Assembly (NCBI GenBank): GCA_903824495.1
Contig: CAIJXB010000060.1
Location: forward strand, 1 to 64,000
Direction of reading: 5' to 3'
Length of the DNA stretch: 64,000 bases
DNA from: an uncultured Chlamydiae bacterium
GTDB lineage: Bacteria > Chlamydiota > Chlamydiia > Chlamydiales > Rhabdochlamydiaceae
Both the position numbers and the translations under genes were made by a program. Below are positions 8,611 to 17,574 of the stretch, piece after piece. Position 1 is the stretch's first letter. The number at the start of each line of letters is the position of its first letter. The notes beneath the pieces are model-generated. The model saw only the letters and a program-made list of their open reading frames with translations, was not told where the DNA came from and did not search any database.

Positions 8611-9558
8611 ATGTCAATTGATATAGCAAGAAGTTCGAATTTTGTAGATTTGTTTTCTCTCTCGCAATCTGAGAATAGGAGTGCTGACAGGCTTCTTCAA
8701 ACAATAGAACAGAATATTACATCAAGAACATGGGTCCAATGGTATTCAACTTTTAGGGCCCCTACTTTAGATTTTTCACCTTATATAGCAGATTTAACTG
8801 TTTGGTATGGGAGAGCGATTTCCAATGAGGCGCTAGGCTTGGGTCATACATCAATCCTTTCTAATATTGTTGGCAAGATTGCTTTATTGAATGTATCAAA
8901 ATTTTTCTCTCTTATGTTGATTGGGGGAGGCGGCATAATGGCCATCAAGGAGCTAATAGCTGGAAGATTTTTGACATCTGGGATCTGCTGTGGAATAGCA
9001 TATATAGGATATCTAAGATACGAAACGGAGGAACTAGCAATAGCAGTAGAAACTCTAAGGCAAAATAATGTTGATTTTCGATCAAATATTACAAGCCTTG
9101 AAAATTGCATCCAGCAATTGGGGGATTTGTTTAAAAATTTTGCAGAGAGATCTCAATCTTTTGCTATTTCAGATGAACGCGTGCAAGGCCTTGCAGATCA
9201 AATGAGAGTTTTTTTTGAAAGCGCACAAGGACGCGAGTTACTTGAAATCCAAACAGCGGTTAATGAGGAAAACAGAAAACTTGAAAGGCTAGCTACTGAA
9301 CTTTTGCGAACTACAGAAGCTCTTCATCAAGTACAAGCAAATCTGCAAAATACAAGTCAAAGGATTGAACAGGAGAGGAGATCGCTCGCCGAAGACCGTG
9401 ATAAATTCAAGATTTTGAACGTGTTCATCCCTGAAATTATTGCAATAGCCAATAAAAATGAGAATATTTCAAGGTTATCTCAAAATGGTCGATGCTCTTT
9501 AAAAGACATAGAAAGGCTTTGGGAAGAGAAGCTACGGCAGATGTTCGAACAAGTTTAA
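8611..9558 (+). CDS. Inc-like membrane protein with bilobed hydrophobic domain and coiled coil
   Basis: This 315-residue protein starts at ATG 8611, six bases after AAGGAG; upstream in-frame ATGs lack such a site. Residues about 90-150 form two hydrophobic helices separated by a very short turn (KFFSLMLIGGGGIMAI, then FLTSGICCGIAYIGYL), the bilobed domain typical of chlamydial inclusion-membrane proteins. A long coiled coil follows (about 155-290, heptads through NRKLERLATELLRTTEALHQ). The overall architecture is that of IncA-like proteins, which are type III secreted into the inclusion membrane. There is no Sec signal. No sequence family is recognised, so the Inc assignment rests on architecture and the chlamydial context. 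Confidence 0.55.
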   Translation: MSIDIARSSNFVDLFSLSQSENRSADRLLQTIEQNITSRTWVQWYSTFRAPTLDFSPYIADLTVWYGRAISNEALGLGHTSILSNIVGKIALLNVSKFFSLMLIGGGGIMAIKELIAGRFLTSGICCGIAYIGYLRYETEELAIAVETLRQNNVDFRSNITSLENCIQQLGDLFKNFAERSQSFAISDERVQGLADQMRVFFESAQGRELLEIQTAVNEENRKLERLATELLRTTEALHQVQANLQNTSQRIEQERRSLAEDRDKFKILNVFIPEIIAIANKNENISRLSQNGRCSLKDIERLWEEKLRQMFEQV

Positions 9559-9611
9559 TTCGATAGCATAAATACATTAAGACAATTTCAAGCGCTATGA
9601 TGGGTAGGCCC

Positions 9612-9637
9612 AAGGTTCGAAAACCTTTCTAAATTTA
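9612..9637 (+). terminator. Hairpin after the Inc-like gene
   Basis: AAGGTT-CGAA-AACCTT (9612-9627) is a perfect six-pair tetraloop hairpin followed by TCTAAATTT, 54 bp past the stop codon. It is a plausible weak intrinsic terminator. The rest of 9559-9729 shows nothing. Confidence 0.4.
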
Positions 9638-9729
9638 AGGGGAGGCTGTTTCTTGGGTTCTACATGCTTTTTTGGTCATGTGTTTGGCTGGGGCGTGAGA
9701 GCTGCGGAAAATCTTCGTGTTTCGGATTT

Positions 9730-10038
9730 TTAAGAAGCGGACATTGGCACTTTTTCATCTAAAAGGTTTTTTAATAAATCCAGCCTTCCATCTTGCACGG
9801 AGGTCTTTTTTAGGCTGATTCCGATAGATAAAAGCTCTTCGATAACTTCCTTAAATTCTCTTCCTTCTAAGAAAGAATAAGCTTTTATTTTTTCTAGATG
9901 ATCCTCTCTTAAAAGCATCGTTGTTCTAATCCAATTCGGTTCTATCAAAGTAGATTTTTCAGATTTTTTCTTTGATGATTTTGGCTGAATTACTTCTGAT
10001 TTTTCTTTGCTCACAAGGAGTTCCTTCAGTTTTTGCAT
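9730..10038 (-). CDS. Putative ribbon-helix-helix regulator divergent from the tra operon
   Basis: This 102-residue protein has a lysine-rich N-terminal arm. A segment WIRTTMLLREDHLEKIKAYS then FLEGREFKEVIEELLSIG reads as strand-helix-helix, similar in style to the RHH protein at 5775. It is transcribed away from the tra operon, with 240 bp between, the place of a TraY- or TraM-like regulator. The palindrome CTGTG-TTT-CACAG (10041-10053) lies just upstream of its ATG, and TGAAACAC recurs at about 10227. Autoregulation and control of traA are inference. Confidence 0.45.
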   Translation of the reverse strand: MQKLKELLVSKEKSEVIQPKSSKKKSEKSTLIEPNWIRTTMLLREDHLEKIKAYSFLEGREFKEVIEELLSIGISLKKTSVQDGRLDLLKNLLDEKVPMSAS

Positions 10039-10139
10039 ACCTGTGTTTCACAGTATCAAATATTATTTTTTTATGGGAATAAAAAACGATGGATTCGCCA
10101 ATGATTTTGCATTTTCTAACTTTTAACGAAAGAAAAAAA

Positions 10140-10169
10140 TTGTCAAAAAATCAAAGAGCAATGTATACA
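10140..10169 (+). promoter_or_regulatory. Sigma70-type promoter of the tra operon
   Basis: TTGTCA (10140-10145), an 18-bp spacer, and TATACA (10164-10169) lie 110 bp before the pilin gene. The transcript would begin near 10177. No other promoter or terminator is obvious until 17.5 kb, and the genes downstream overlap. Confidence 0.6.
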
Positions 10170-10278
10170 TGACTTTTTGATGCGTTGATGCGCGACAGAG
10201 TTGTTGCGATAGAATTTCAGCGTATTGAAACACGAAGCAGGAGAGATAGGTTCCAAAAAACAAAAATAGGAGTTTGAA

Positions 10279-10623
10279 ATGGATTTGAAAAAATTGTCAG
10301 TTACCAAAAGTACAATAAAAGAAAAATGCATGAAAATTGATATGCAGCGTGCTGTGCCTTTAGCTGTTTTAGTCTTAGTCCTCGCTGCTCAAAATTATGG
10401 GTTTGCTGCTGATTCAACTATAGAAATTGAAGCTCAAACAAAAAGCGTAGTCGATATGATTTGTAGCCCTTGGATCAGAAAAATAGGACTAGCTTTCGGT
10501 GCAGGCATGGGCATTTTCCAAGCTTGGTCAGCAGGGTCCTTTAAGCCTCTTATGCTTTGGGGCGGACTAGGGCTTTCCATTGGATACGTTCCAAAATTGA
10601 TTGAATTGATCGCATCTGTATGA
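10279..10623 (+). CDS. traA: F-type prepilin TraA
   Basis: This 114-residue protein starts at ATG 10279, preceded by AGGAG at proper spacing. It has a long leader of about 43 residues (basic start, hydrophobic AVPLAVLVLVLAAQ, cleavage near YGFA-ADS), as in F TraA, then a mature part of about 70 residues with two hydrophobic helices (IGLAFGAGMGIFQAW and LMLWGGLGLSIGYVP). Mature pilin would sit in the inner membrane and polymerise into the conjugative pilus. A shorter start at 10330 is possible but lacks a good ribosome binding site. The stop overlaps traL (ATGA). Confidence 0.75.
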   Translation: MDLKKLSVTKSTIKEKCMKIDMQRAVPLAVLVLVLAAQNYGFAADSTIEIEAQTKSVVDMICSPWIRKIGLAFGAGMGIFQAWSAGSFKPLMLWGGLGLSIGYVPKLIELIASV

Positions 10624-10919
10624 GGAACTCAGAGGATGTTCTTTTGAAATATTTGGATAACCCGGTAAGGATTTTATCATTTTCCATTGCGGATTTGATA
10701 GCATATCTTGCGCCGTTCTTTGCCGGATCCTTTTTTGATAGTCTTTTTGTCATCCCGTTGATTGGGATTGCTTTGATTTATCTAATGAAAAAAATGCTTA
10801 AAAAACTTCCTAAACTCTACTGGATACGCTTTTTATACTGGGCTCTTCCTACGAAGAGATTCAATAAAATGCTACGAGTGAATTTTCCTTTTTCAAACAA
10901 ACGAATGTGGGTGAAGTAA
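10620..10919 (+). CDS. traL: TraL, type IV pilus assembly membrane protein
   Basis: This 99-residue protein fits the TraL family: an N-terminal LDNPVRILSFSIADLIAYLA entering a hydrophobic hairpin (FFAGSFFDSLFVIPLIGIALIYL), then a basic tail with IRFLYWALPT. TraL is a VirB3-like inner-membrane component next to the TraC ATPase. Family length is normal, and the gene order traA-traL-traE matches F. Confidence 0.8.
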   Translation: MRNSEDVLLKYLDNPVRILSFSIADLIAYLAPFFAGSFFDSLFVIPLIGIALIYLMKKMLKKLPKLYWIRFLYWALPTKRFNKMLRVNFPFSNKRMWVK

Positions 10920-10921
10920 AA

Positions 10922-11488
10922 ATGGATCTTTCGTGCTACCAAGTAAACGTGCAAAAGCTTGTAACTCAAAGAAATATTTTCCTTTTTCTCTCTGTTGTTT
11001 TGTCTATAGGGGTTGTTCTATTAACAACCCTGCTTTTTTTCAAAACGGAAAGGACCGTGATCATTCCAACGACAGGTCCTTCTTTTTGGATAGAAGACAA
11101 AAAAGTATCACATGCTTACTTGGAAAAAGTGGGCATGTTTTTGTCTGACTGTCTTTTGAATAGAAGTCCTTCTGATGTCGATAAGAAAAACAAAACTATT
11201 CTTGAGTATGTTCATCCAGCTTTTTATCACGAAATCCGAAAGGTTTTGCTTCAGGAAAAAGAAGACGTTATGCAAAAGAATCAATCCTTTTTCTTTCGTG
11301 CAGAAAATAGCTACGTAGACATGGCTCAAGAGGCCTTTATTGTAGAAGGCGAGTTTCTGATTTTCGTTGGAAAATCGGGAACGGCTCCTGTGTGCGTTCA
11401 AAGAGAAAAGAGAAAGTTTACCTTAAAATTTCTGTGCAGCAGTGGAAAGTTACAACTGATCTCCTTAAAAAAAGAAGAGATAAAATGA
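10922..11488 (+). CDS. traE: TraE, VirB8-like inner-membrane component
   Basis: The protein has 188 residues from ATG 10922; a GTG 15 bases upstream overlaps traL and is less likely. An N-terminal membrane helix (NIFLFLSVVLSIGVVLLTTLLFF) follows a short cytoplasmic arm. The periplasmic domain begins RTVIIPTTGPSFWIEDKKVS, as in TraE of F-like systems. Its role is scaffolding the inner-membrane complex. The stop overlaps traK (ATGA). Confidence 0.8.
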   Translation: MDLSCYQVNVQKLVTQRNIFLFLSVVLSIGVVLLTTLLFFKTERTVIIPTTGPSFWIEDKKVSHAYLEKVGMFLSDCLLNRSPSDVDKKNKTILEYVHPAFYHEIRKVLLQEKEDVMQKNQSFFFRAENSYVDMAQEAFIVEGEFLIFVGKSGTAPVCVQREKRKFTLKFLCSSGKLQLISLKKEEIK

Positions 11489-12183
11489 TTAGAAAGATGT
11501 TATTGGCAGCGATGCCTTTTCTGGGAGTTTCGTCGCTATATTCTCTGATAGAAAAGCCTATCAATGAAAAGGTCGCTATAGATGTGATTTTTTCAACAAC
11601 GTCGCACAACCGTATTTGTGTCGAAGGCGGGTCTGTTGAGAAAATCATAGGGGATAGCTCTGTTTTTTCGGTTACTTTAGATAAAACTACCGGAAATGCC
11701 TTTATTAACTTGATGAAAGTGATTGAACTGCCCGTGACTTTGACCGTTGTAACGGGTTCCGGTTTTGTTCAAGACTTCTCCGTTTCTTCTGGCATTGGCC
11801 CTTCCGAACAGGTGATTTTGAAAGAATTGGAAGAAGAGGAAGAACCTCTTGTTTCATCGGAATCTTTGCAGGCAGAGACGGTGGATCTTTTGAATAAAAT
11901 TCTGGAGGGAACCGTTCCTTTCGGGTATGGGCAAAGGCCCATAGAAAATTCTGACCATTTAGTCTTGCCGGATCCGTTGAAGGCGCAGCCTATGAAGGCT
12001 TTTGAAGGGCCTTTTGAAACGATTGTCGTATATGGAATCAAAAATACCGGGAAAAACCCCGTTGTTATCAATGCTAATACCATCAAAAAAACTAAAAACC
12101 CTTGGGCTTTTCTGAATGTTCAGCAGCTGGATAAAAACCAGCAAGCAATTTGCATTATGGCCTATTCAAAAGGTAAGGAGTAA
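11485..12183 (+). CDS. traK: TraK, secretin-like outer-membrane core protein
   Basis: The protein has 232 residues from ATG 11485, which overlaps the traE stop. A signal peptide (MIRKMLLAAMPFLGVSSLYS) leads a beta-rich protein with the NRICVEGGSVEKIIGDSSVF segment characteristic of TraK N-terminal domains. TraK is a VirB9-like ring component of the outer-membrane core with TraB and TraV. A glutamate-rich linker (EELEEEEEPL) separates the two domains. Order traE-traK-traB agrees with F. Confidence 0.82.
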   Translation: MIRKMLLAAMPFLGVSSLYSLIEKPINEKVAIDVIFSTTSHNRICVEGGSVEKIIGDSSVFSVTLDKTTGNAFINLMKVIELPVTLTVVTGSGFVQDFSVSSGIGPSEQVILKELEEEEEPLVSSESLQAETVDLLNKILEGTVPFGYGQRPIENSDHLVLPDPLKAQPMKAFEGPFETIVVYGIKNTGKNPVVINANTIKKTKNPWAFLNVQQLDKNQQAICIMAYSKGKE

Positions 12184-12186
12184 CCG

Positions 12187-13359
12187 ATGAATATGCAAGG
12201 AAGCTCTAGAAAGATTGGTCAAAGACAGCAACGACTCTATATTGCTCTGTTTGGAGTTTTTATCTCCATTATAGGACTTATTGTCTATTTGACTAGAGAA
12301 GAGGACGTGAAGACGGCCCCTGTACAAAAACCTCAATTTGATGTTGTTTCTCAAGAAGCGAAGCCCGAAGAGATCCGTCTTTCAAGCTTAGAACACCTAA
12401 GTGATGTTTTAAATGAACGGATGCAGCTGTTAGAAAAATCCATTGTATCCTTAGAAGAAGAAAAATCCCTTATTGAGGGAGAAAAGAATGTTCTATTCGA
12501 GGAAAGAAACGAACTTAATCATAAAGTCCATACTCTTGAAAATGAATTAATCCACAAGACTTCTTCTTCTAACTTTGCGGGATCAAAAAATTCTCATGAA
12601 GGACTTGAAGAGCAAGAATCAGCCTTGAAAGTATGGGAAGTTGAAGACAAAGCGGAAGATAAGAACGTTCTTTTCGAAATCCCTGCTGGAACCGTTGTAA
12701 AATGTGTTCTTGTTTCAGGCGCTGATTGCAGCGTGGCCGTCCAAAAGCCTACAGGTCCTAATATGGTTCTTCTAAGACCACTTGATAACGGTAAACTTCC
12801 TTGGAATGTACGTGTGCGTTTGAAGGGGAGTGTGATTATAGGAAATGCCATCGGCGATATTTCTACTGAGCGGGTGTATATAAGAACGGAGAGACTTACG
12901 CTTGTTGAGCGCAATGGATCCTTCGTAGAAACAGAAGTAAGCGCTTACGTTTCTGGTGAAGACGGTAGAGAAGGTATGAGAGGCGTTGTCGTCGATAAAT
13001 CGGGACAGATTATTACAAGAGCCGCTTTCGCTGCCTTTTTGCAAGGAATAGGCCAGACTGTTCAAGCTACTTTGAATAACCAAACCATTGAGAAGCTGTC
13101 TCAGATCGGAGACAGCAAGACCATTTTGGACTTAGATCTCCTGCGCAACAGCACTTTATCAGGCGGAAGTACGGCCCTTACTAAATTGTCAGACTATTAC
13201 ATAAAAAGGTCCGAGCAGTTACAGCCGGCTATCCAAATAGCCGCCGGTAGGGTTGTTGATGTTGTGTTCCTTAAGACGATTAAGGTCGGAGAGAAGGATC
13301 TAAAGAAAAAATTGGAGAAAGAACGAGAACTGAAGCTGAGGAGTATTCGAAATGGGTAA
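12187..13359 (+). CDS. traB: TraB, VirB10-like envelope-spanning protein
   Basis: This 390-residue protein has an N-terminal inner-membrane helix (LYIALFGVFISIIGLIVYLT) and a coiled coil at about 70-125. The C-terminal domain begins FEIPAGTVVKCVLVSGADCSV and continues with ERVYIRTERLTLV and AAFLQGIGQTVQ, which matches TraB/TrbI. It spans the periplasm and forms the core channel with TraK and TraV. The last residues overlap the start of the next gene by eight bases. Confidence 0.88.
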   Translation: MNMQGSSRKIGQRQQRLYIALFGVFISIIGLIVYLTREEDVKTAPVQKPQFDVVSQEAKPEEIRLSSLEHLSDVLNERMQLLEKSIVSLEEEKSLIEGEKNVLFEERNELNHKVHTLENELIHKTSSSNFAGSKNSHEGLEEQESALKVWEVEDKAEDKNVLFEIPAGTVVKCVLVSGADCSVAVQKPTGPNMVLLRPLDNGKLPWNVRVRLKGSVIIGNAIGDISTERVYIRTERLTLVERNGSFVETEVSAYVSGEDGREGMRGVVVDKSGQIITRAAFAAFLQGIGQTVQATLNNQTIEKLSQIGDSKTILDLDLLRNSTLSGGSTALTKLSDYYIKRSEQLQPAIQIAAGRVVDVVFLKTIKVGEKDLKKKLEKERELKLRSIRNG

Positions 13360-13966
13360 GTGGATTATTGCAATAGCATTGAGTTTTGGATCTTCCTCTG
13401 CGTGGGCCTTTCAAAAGATGGATTCTAAGTACCATGTAGCTTTTGGAAATCCAAGGGCCCCAATTCAGGTTGTCGAGTACTTTTCTTTGTCTTGTGAGCA
13501 GTGCATACGGTTTTTTAATGACGACTTTGGAGTCATTAAAAGTAAGTATTTAGATTCCAACGAGGTTTCTTGGGTTTTCCATCCGGATCCTGCTGATTTA
13601 GCTACTTTGCAGTTCATGGTATGTCTAGATCATTTGGAAGAAGGGCAAAAAAGCATGTTCTTGAATGTTGTTATGAAGATGTTTGACGAAAAATCGGTTA
13701 AAAGTTCGAAACTTCCCAATAAATATACCGTTATACTGCAAAAAATTCTGGAAGAGCTTAAAGTCTCTGTCCCTAATCTTGGGGAGATTACCTATTTAGA
13801 AAAGACAGATGCTTTTCAAAAAGCTTACGCCTTTTTAAAGCAAAAAGACGTGGTTCAGACCATCCCGACAGTTGAGATCAACGGAACTCTTTTAGATGAG
13901 TATCCAAGCCTTGATTTATTGAATAAAAAGCTATCCACATTAATCGAAAAAGGTAAGTCATTATGA
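13352..13966 (+). CDS. DsbA-like periplasmic thioredoxin in the tra operon
   Basis: This 204-residue protein has a signal peptide (MGKWIIAIALSFGSSSAWA), then a thioredoxin_4/DsbA fold: IQVVEYFSLSCEQCIRFF carries the CxxC (CEQC) and VQTIPTVEINGTLL carries the cis-proline. It would oxidise or isomerise disulfides in exported Tra proteins. F uses DsbC, TrbB and TraF for this; here the gene sits between traB and traV. DsbB at 1175 is the natural redox partner. Confidence 0.82.
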   Translation: MGKWIIAIALSFGSSSAWAFQKMDSKYHVAFGNPRAPIQVVEYFSLSCEQCIRFFNDDFGVIKSKYLDSNEVSWVFHPDPADLATLQFMVCLDHLEEGQKSMFLNVVMKMFDEKSVKSSKLPNKYTVILQKILEELKVSVPNLGEITYLEKTDAFQKAYAFLKQKDVVQTIPTVEINGTLLDEYPSLDLLNKKLSTLIEKGKSL

Positions 13967-14283
13967 GAGCGATTTTTTTAGGGTTCGGGTGTCTTTTTCT
14001 TTCATCTTGCGGAGTGTACGGGACTAAATTTGAGTGTCCTCCCGGGAAAGGCATTGGGTGCAAGTCGGTAGGGGAAGTCTTAGATTTGATCGTTGAAAAA
14101 GAGGAAGGCGAGGATCTTTTTGTAAAAGATAGGGGAACTGCGATTCTCTTAAGACAAGAAGAAGAAAAAGATTTGCGTTACTCCAGAAGTGGCGAAAGTA
14201 GAAAGAAAAAGATTTATTTGATCAAGGATGATGCAGGAGAGCTAATTCTTGCAAAAGAATCTGAAGAGAAGGAGTCAAAATGA
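13963..14283 (+). CDS. traV: TraV outer-membrane lipoprotein
   Basis: This 106-residue lipoprotein has signal and lipobox FLSSC (mature N-terminus CGVYGTKFECPPGKGIGCKS). The two further cysteines spaced as FEC...GC directly after the lipid anchor are the TraV signature. TraV is the VirB7-like lipoprotein of the core complex. The rest is charged and shorter than F TraV (171 residues). It overlaps both neighbours by four bases. Confidence 0.75.
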   Translation: MRAIFLGFGCLFLSSCGVYGTKFECPPGKGIGCKSVGEVLDLIVEKEEGEDLFVKDRGTAILLRQEEEKDLRYSRSGESRKKKIYLIKDDAGELILAKESEEKESK

Positions 14284-16904
14284 CTCTATTTAGCTCCGTT
14301 GGGCAGAAGATAGCTAATTTTTTCGGAGAAAATACAGATTTGGATCAGCTTTCAGAAGGGAAGGAAAATCATGCTGATTTCTTAGATTTAGATTATTTTT
14401 CAGACCTTCTTCCTTATAGGATTTTTGATGAAAAGCGAAAAATTTATGAAAACAAGAGTAGTTTTGGTTTTGTTTTAGAAGTCATTCCTCTTTTAGGTGG
14501 GTTTGAGGAGGCAAAAAAAGAGCTGAGTTCTTTGATCAAAGAAATAGGGGAAGAAGGGACTGATATTCAGTGTTTGTCTTTTGCCGATAATCGAATAGAT
14601 CGATTTTTAGACGGTTGGTCCAAGCCTCGTCATGAGCAAGGCGGAATATTTAAAGAAATTGCAGAGAAAAGAGAAGCTTTTTTCAAAAAAGAATCTTTGA
14701 AAGGGGATGTGCCTCCTAGGATTTTCCGTTTTTTCTTTTCATACAGCCAACCAAAACCTCAAGAGAAAGACTTAGAGTTTTCCTTGGATAAGCTGGTTGA
14801 GAAAAAAAGCAAGGCAATACAAACTTTTTCCAGGCTAAGCCAGGCTTTTGAGATAGAGCCCTTTCAATTGATAGAGCTACTGTCCGGACTTGTCAACTTT
14901 GATTTGGATGTATCTACGCAATCTAGAAGAAGCTGGAATAAAAATACGTGGATATCAAAGCAAGTATGTCTTCCTGGGACTGCTATCGAAGCTCAAAAAG
15001 AGGGTTTAGTTTTTCATGGGAAAGATAAAAAAGCCTTTTTAAGGACCTATGAAGTAGTGGATGTCCCCGATTATTGGACGCTGTCTTATATGGGCGAGCT
15101 CCTAGGGGACTTTTTTAACGGGTCCTATAGAATTCAGGCTCCTTTTTACTTTCAGTACGGGATCCACTTCCCCAATCAAGAAAAAGCAGAACTAAAGTTT
15201 TCTAGTAAATCTAAGCTTGTAGAGCACCAAATGAAGTTCCCTTCAATAGTTCGAATGGTGCCTGAGCTGCCTAGAGAGAGTTCTGAGAATTTTTTGGTCA
15301 GAAAACAGTTGCTCGAGGGCGAGAAATTTGTAGAAACCCGATTTAGTTGTGGGATTTGGGCTGAAAAGCAAAATTTGGTGACTGTTGAATCTACTTTAAG
15401 GGCTCTTTTTCAAAAATATGGATTTAAGATCAAAGAAAACGACTTTGTTCATTTACCTGATTTTTTATCGTGTTTACCGATGTCTTGGGGAGAGGACTCT
15501 GCGTACATCAAGAATCTGAAACGGATTCGCTCTATGAGAACGACCATTACACAAGAAACGGCCAGTTTAATTCCTTGCATTGGGGAATGGTGGGGGAATT
15601 CGAGTAAGGGCATGCCATTGATGGGCAGAAGAGGTCAAATTGCTACATGGGATCAGTTTGCTACAGACGGCAACTTAAATGCAGTTGTTGTGGGACCTTC
15701 CGGATCCGGGAAGTCCGTCTTTATGGCTGAGCTAATCATGAGCCATTTAGGGCAGGGTGGGAGAGTTTTTGTTTTAGACCTTGGACGAAGCTTTGAAAAG
15801 CTGTGCCATCTGGTAGATGGCCAATTTTTGGAGTTTTCTGAGAAAAGTAGGTTCAATCTAAATCCCTTTAATTTCATCAAATCTGATGGTGATATCGATG
15901 CTGTAAATAGTTCCATGGAAATTGTTTCGTCTATCATTGCTACGATGGCTATGCCATGTCAGAAAATTGATAAGGAAAGGGCAAATATCCTCAATACTGT
16001 TGTGAAACTTGCCTGGGAAAAGTTTGGAAGCAATGCAAGCGTTGACAGTGTAATAGAGCTAATAGACCGAATTAAATTCGATTCTGAGCTGATGAAAGGT
16101 GCTGCTGAGAGTTTAAAAGAAGGTCTGAAGAAATTTAGTAAAACCGGAGCTTTTTCTCATTATTTCTACGGGTCGAATACGATTAACTTTTCTAATGATT
16201 TAGTGGTCATCGAAACGGAATCTCTAAAAACAATGGCGGATTTGCAGTCTGTGATTATGCAGATGTTCACTTTGACGATTTCCAACCAAATTTTCATGGG
16301 AGATAGAAATAAACGTTGTCTGATCTGCATCGATGAAGCTTGGGATCTATTAAAAAGTCCTCAGATGGAAGGATTCATAGAGAGCTTAGCTAGACGGTTA
16401 CGTAAATATAACGGAGCTTTGGTTGTGGGAACTCAGGGGTTAAAAGACTTTGAGAGCTCGCTAGGAGCTCAAGCTGCTTTTCAAAACTCGAACTGGCTCG
16501 TGATGCTCGGGCAAGACTCTAACTCGATTAACACGATCAAGAAAGAAAACCTGATTCCTATGAATGAGTATAAGGAGAGAGTTCTTTCTTCTTTGAGAAA
16601 AGAAGATGGCAAGTACTCTGAAATGTTTATCCATAATAAGGGGACCGGGTTTTTCTCTGTAGCCAGACTGAAGCTCGATCCATTTTCCGGGACCTTATAT
16701 TCCACGAGTCCGGAAGCCTTCCAGGCTGTTCAAGAATTACAAGAGCAAGGCCTTTCTATCATAGAGGCCGTGAATTGGATGATCGAAAACAGTTCATCTT
16801 TCAAACAATCTGTTCAAAGCGGAAAAAAACCAAAAGAAGCAGTTTCTTTGCTTCTAAAATTAAAAAAACAAGGAGATTTATGTTCAAAAAAAATAGAGGT
16901 CTAA
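14280..16904 (+). CDS. traC: TraC, VirB4-family pilus assembly ATPase
   Basis: This 874-residue protein has the TraC N-terminal domain opening (FSSVGQKIANFFGE, then LLPYRIFDEKRKIYENKSSFG). Its C-terminal ATPase has Walker A VVGPSGSGKSVF near residue 472 and Walker B RCLICIDEAWDLL near 680, followed by LARRLRKYNGALVVGTQ. It energises pilus assembly at the cytoplasmic face. Length is normal for F TraC (875). The following gene's ribosome binding site and start lie within its last codons. Confidence 0.95.
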   Translation: MTLFSSVGQKIANFFGENTDLDQLSEGKENHADFLDLDYFSDLLPYRIFDEKRKIYENKSSFGFVLEVIPLLGGFEEAKKELSSLIKEIGEEGTDIQCLSFADNRIDRFLDGWSKPRHEQGGIFKEIAEKREAFFKKESLKGDVPPRIFRFFFSYSQPKPQEKDLEFSLDKLVEKKSKAIQTFSRLSQAFEIEPFQLIELLSGLVNFDLDVSTQSRRSWNKNTWISKQVCLPGTAIEAQKEGLVFHGKDKKAFLRTYEVVDVPDYWTLSYMGELLGDFFNGSYRIQAPFYFQYGIHFPNQEKAELKFSSKSKLVEHQMKFPSIVRMVPELPRESSENFLVRKQLLEGEKFVETRFSCGIWAEKQNLVTVESTLRALFQKYGFKIKENDFVHLPDFLSCLPMSWGEDSAYIKNLKRIRSMRTTITQETASLIPCIGEWWGNSSKGMPLMGRRGQIATWDQFATDGNLNAVVVGPSGSGKSVFMAELIMSHLGQGGRVFVLDLGRSFEKLCHLVDGQFLEFSEKSRFNLNPFNFIKSDGDIDAVNSSMEIVSSIIATMAMPCQKIDKERANILNTVVKLAWEKFGSNASVDSVIELIDRIKFDSELMKGAAESLKEGLKKFSKTGAFSHYFYGSNTINFSNDLVVIETESLKTMADLQSVIMQMFTLTISNQIFMGDRNKRCLICIDEAWDLLKSPQMEGFIESLARRLRKYNGALVVGTQGLKDFESSLGAQAAFQNSNWLVMLGQDSNSINTIKKENLIPMNEYKERVLSSLRKEDGKYSEMFIHNKGTGFFSVARLKLDPFSGTLYSTSPEAFQAVQELQEQGLSIIEAVNWMIENSSSFKQSVQSGKKPKEAVSLLLKLKKQGDLCSKKIEV

Positions 16905-17476
16905 TGGCGTTAGGCTTGACGCTCGTTTTAACCGGGTGCGCCAATTACAAAGCAGATCAACTCACTATGCTTTCTGAGGAAACTGCTGTGAAATCCGTGC
17001 CAAATAAGGAAGTTTCTGTAAGCTGGAAGACTTTTGATAAGACCGATTGTAAGACATATCTTGGAAGAAACGTGATTTCTGAAGGGTATGTTCCTGTACA
17101 GCTAACGGTAAGAAATAACTCTTCAGATCCAATGTATTTGAACCCGAACAATTTTAGCGTGACAGTCGCTCCATATGCTGAAGTAGCAAACAAAGTTCAT
17201 ACTTCAACGGCCGGACGAGTGATCGCTTGGGGGATTCCAGGTCTTATTATTAGTCCTTTTTTAATTCCTGCTATTTATGACGGGATTAAGTCTTCTGCTG
17301 CAAATAAATATTTAGATGCTGACTACCAAGAAAAGGCAATAAAAGAGCGCACCATCCAATCATACGAAACATTTAACGGTCTCATTTTTATCCCTAATCG
17401 GGATGCTCAAAAAGAGTTGTACTTGCAGCTTGTAAACTCCCATACAGGCGAGAAGCTACAATTTAAGAGAAGTTAG
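16880..17476 (+). CDS. Tra-operon lipoprotein of unknown function
   Basis: The protein has 198 residues from ATG 16880, preceded by AAGGAG; longer in-frame starts lie deep inside traC. A lipobox LVLTGC gives a lipid-anchored N-terminus. The middle (VPVQLTVRNNSSDPMYLNPN) reads like an immunoglobulin-like beta domain, and a hydrophobic segment AWGIPGLIISPFLIPAIYDG lies near residue 115. F has trbI at this place; this protein is not TrbI. It may be a T4SS accessory lipoprotein or unrelated cargo. It ends before a strong terminator, so it closes the first tra transcript. Confidence 0.6.
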   Translation: MFKKNRGLMALGLTLVLTGCANYKADQLTMLSEETAVKSVPNKEVSVSWKTFDKTDCKTYLGRNVISEGYVPVQLTVRNNSSDPMYLNPNNFSVTVAPYAEVANKVHTSTAGRVIAWGIPGLIISPFLIPAIYDGIKSSAANKYLDADYQEKAIKERTIQSYETFNGLIFIPNRDAQKELYLQLVNSHTGEKLQFKRS

Positions 17477-17507
17477 AAGAGAAATTGGTTTTTTGTGCTT
17501 GTAAAGA

Positions 17508-17539
17508 GCTCCTACTGTAATGCGTGGGAGCCCTTTTTT
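17508..17539 (+). terminator. Intrinsic terminator between the two tra segments
   Basis: GCTCCTAC (17508-17515) pairs with GTGGGAGC (17524-17531) with one U-G wobble and an eight-base loop, followed by CCTTTTTT. This is a good rho-independent terminator. Genes from traW onward therefore need read-through or their own promoter. Confidence 0.8.
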
Positions 17540-17574
17540 AGAGGAAGGTAAAAAGGGAACAAAAAGAGAAAAAG

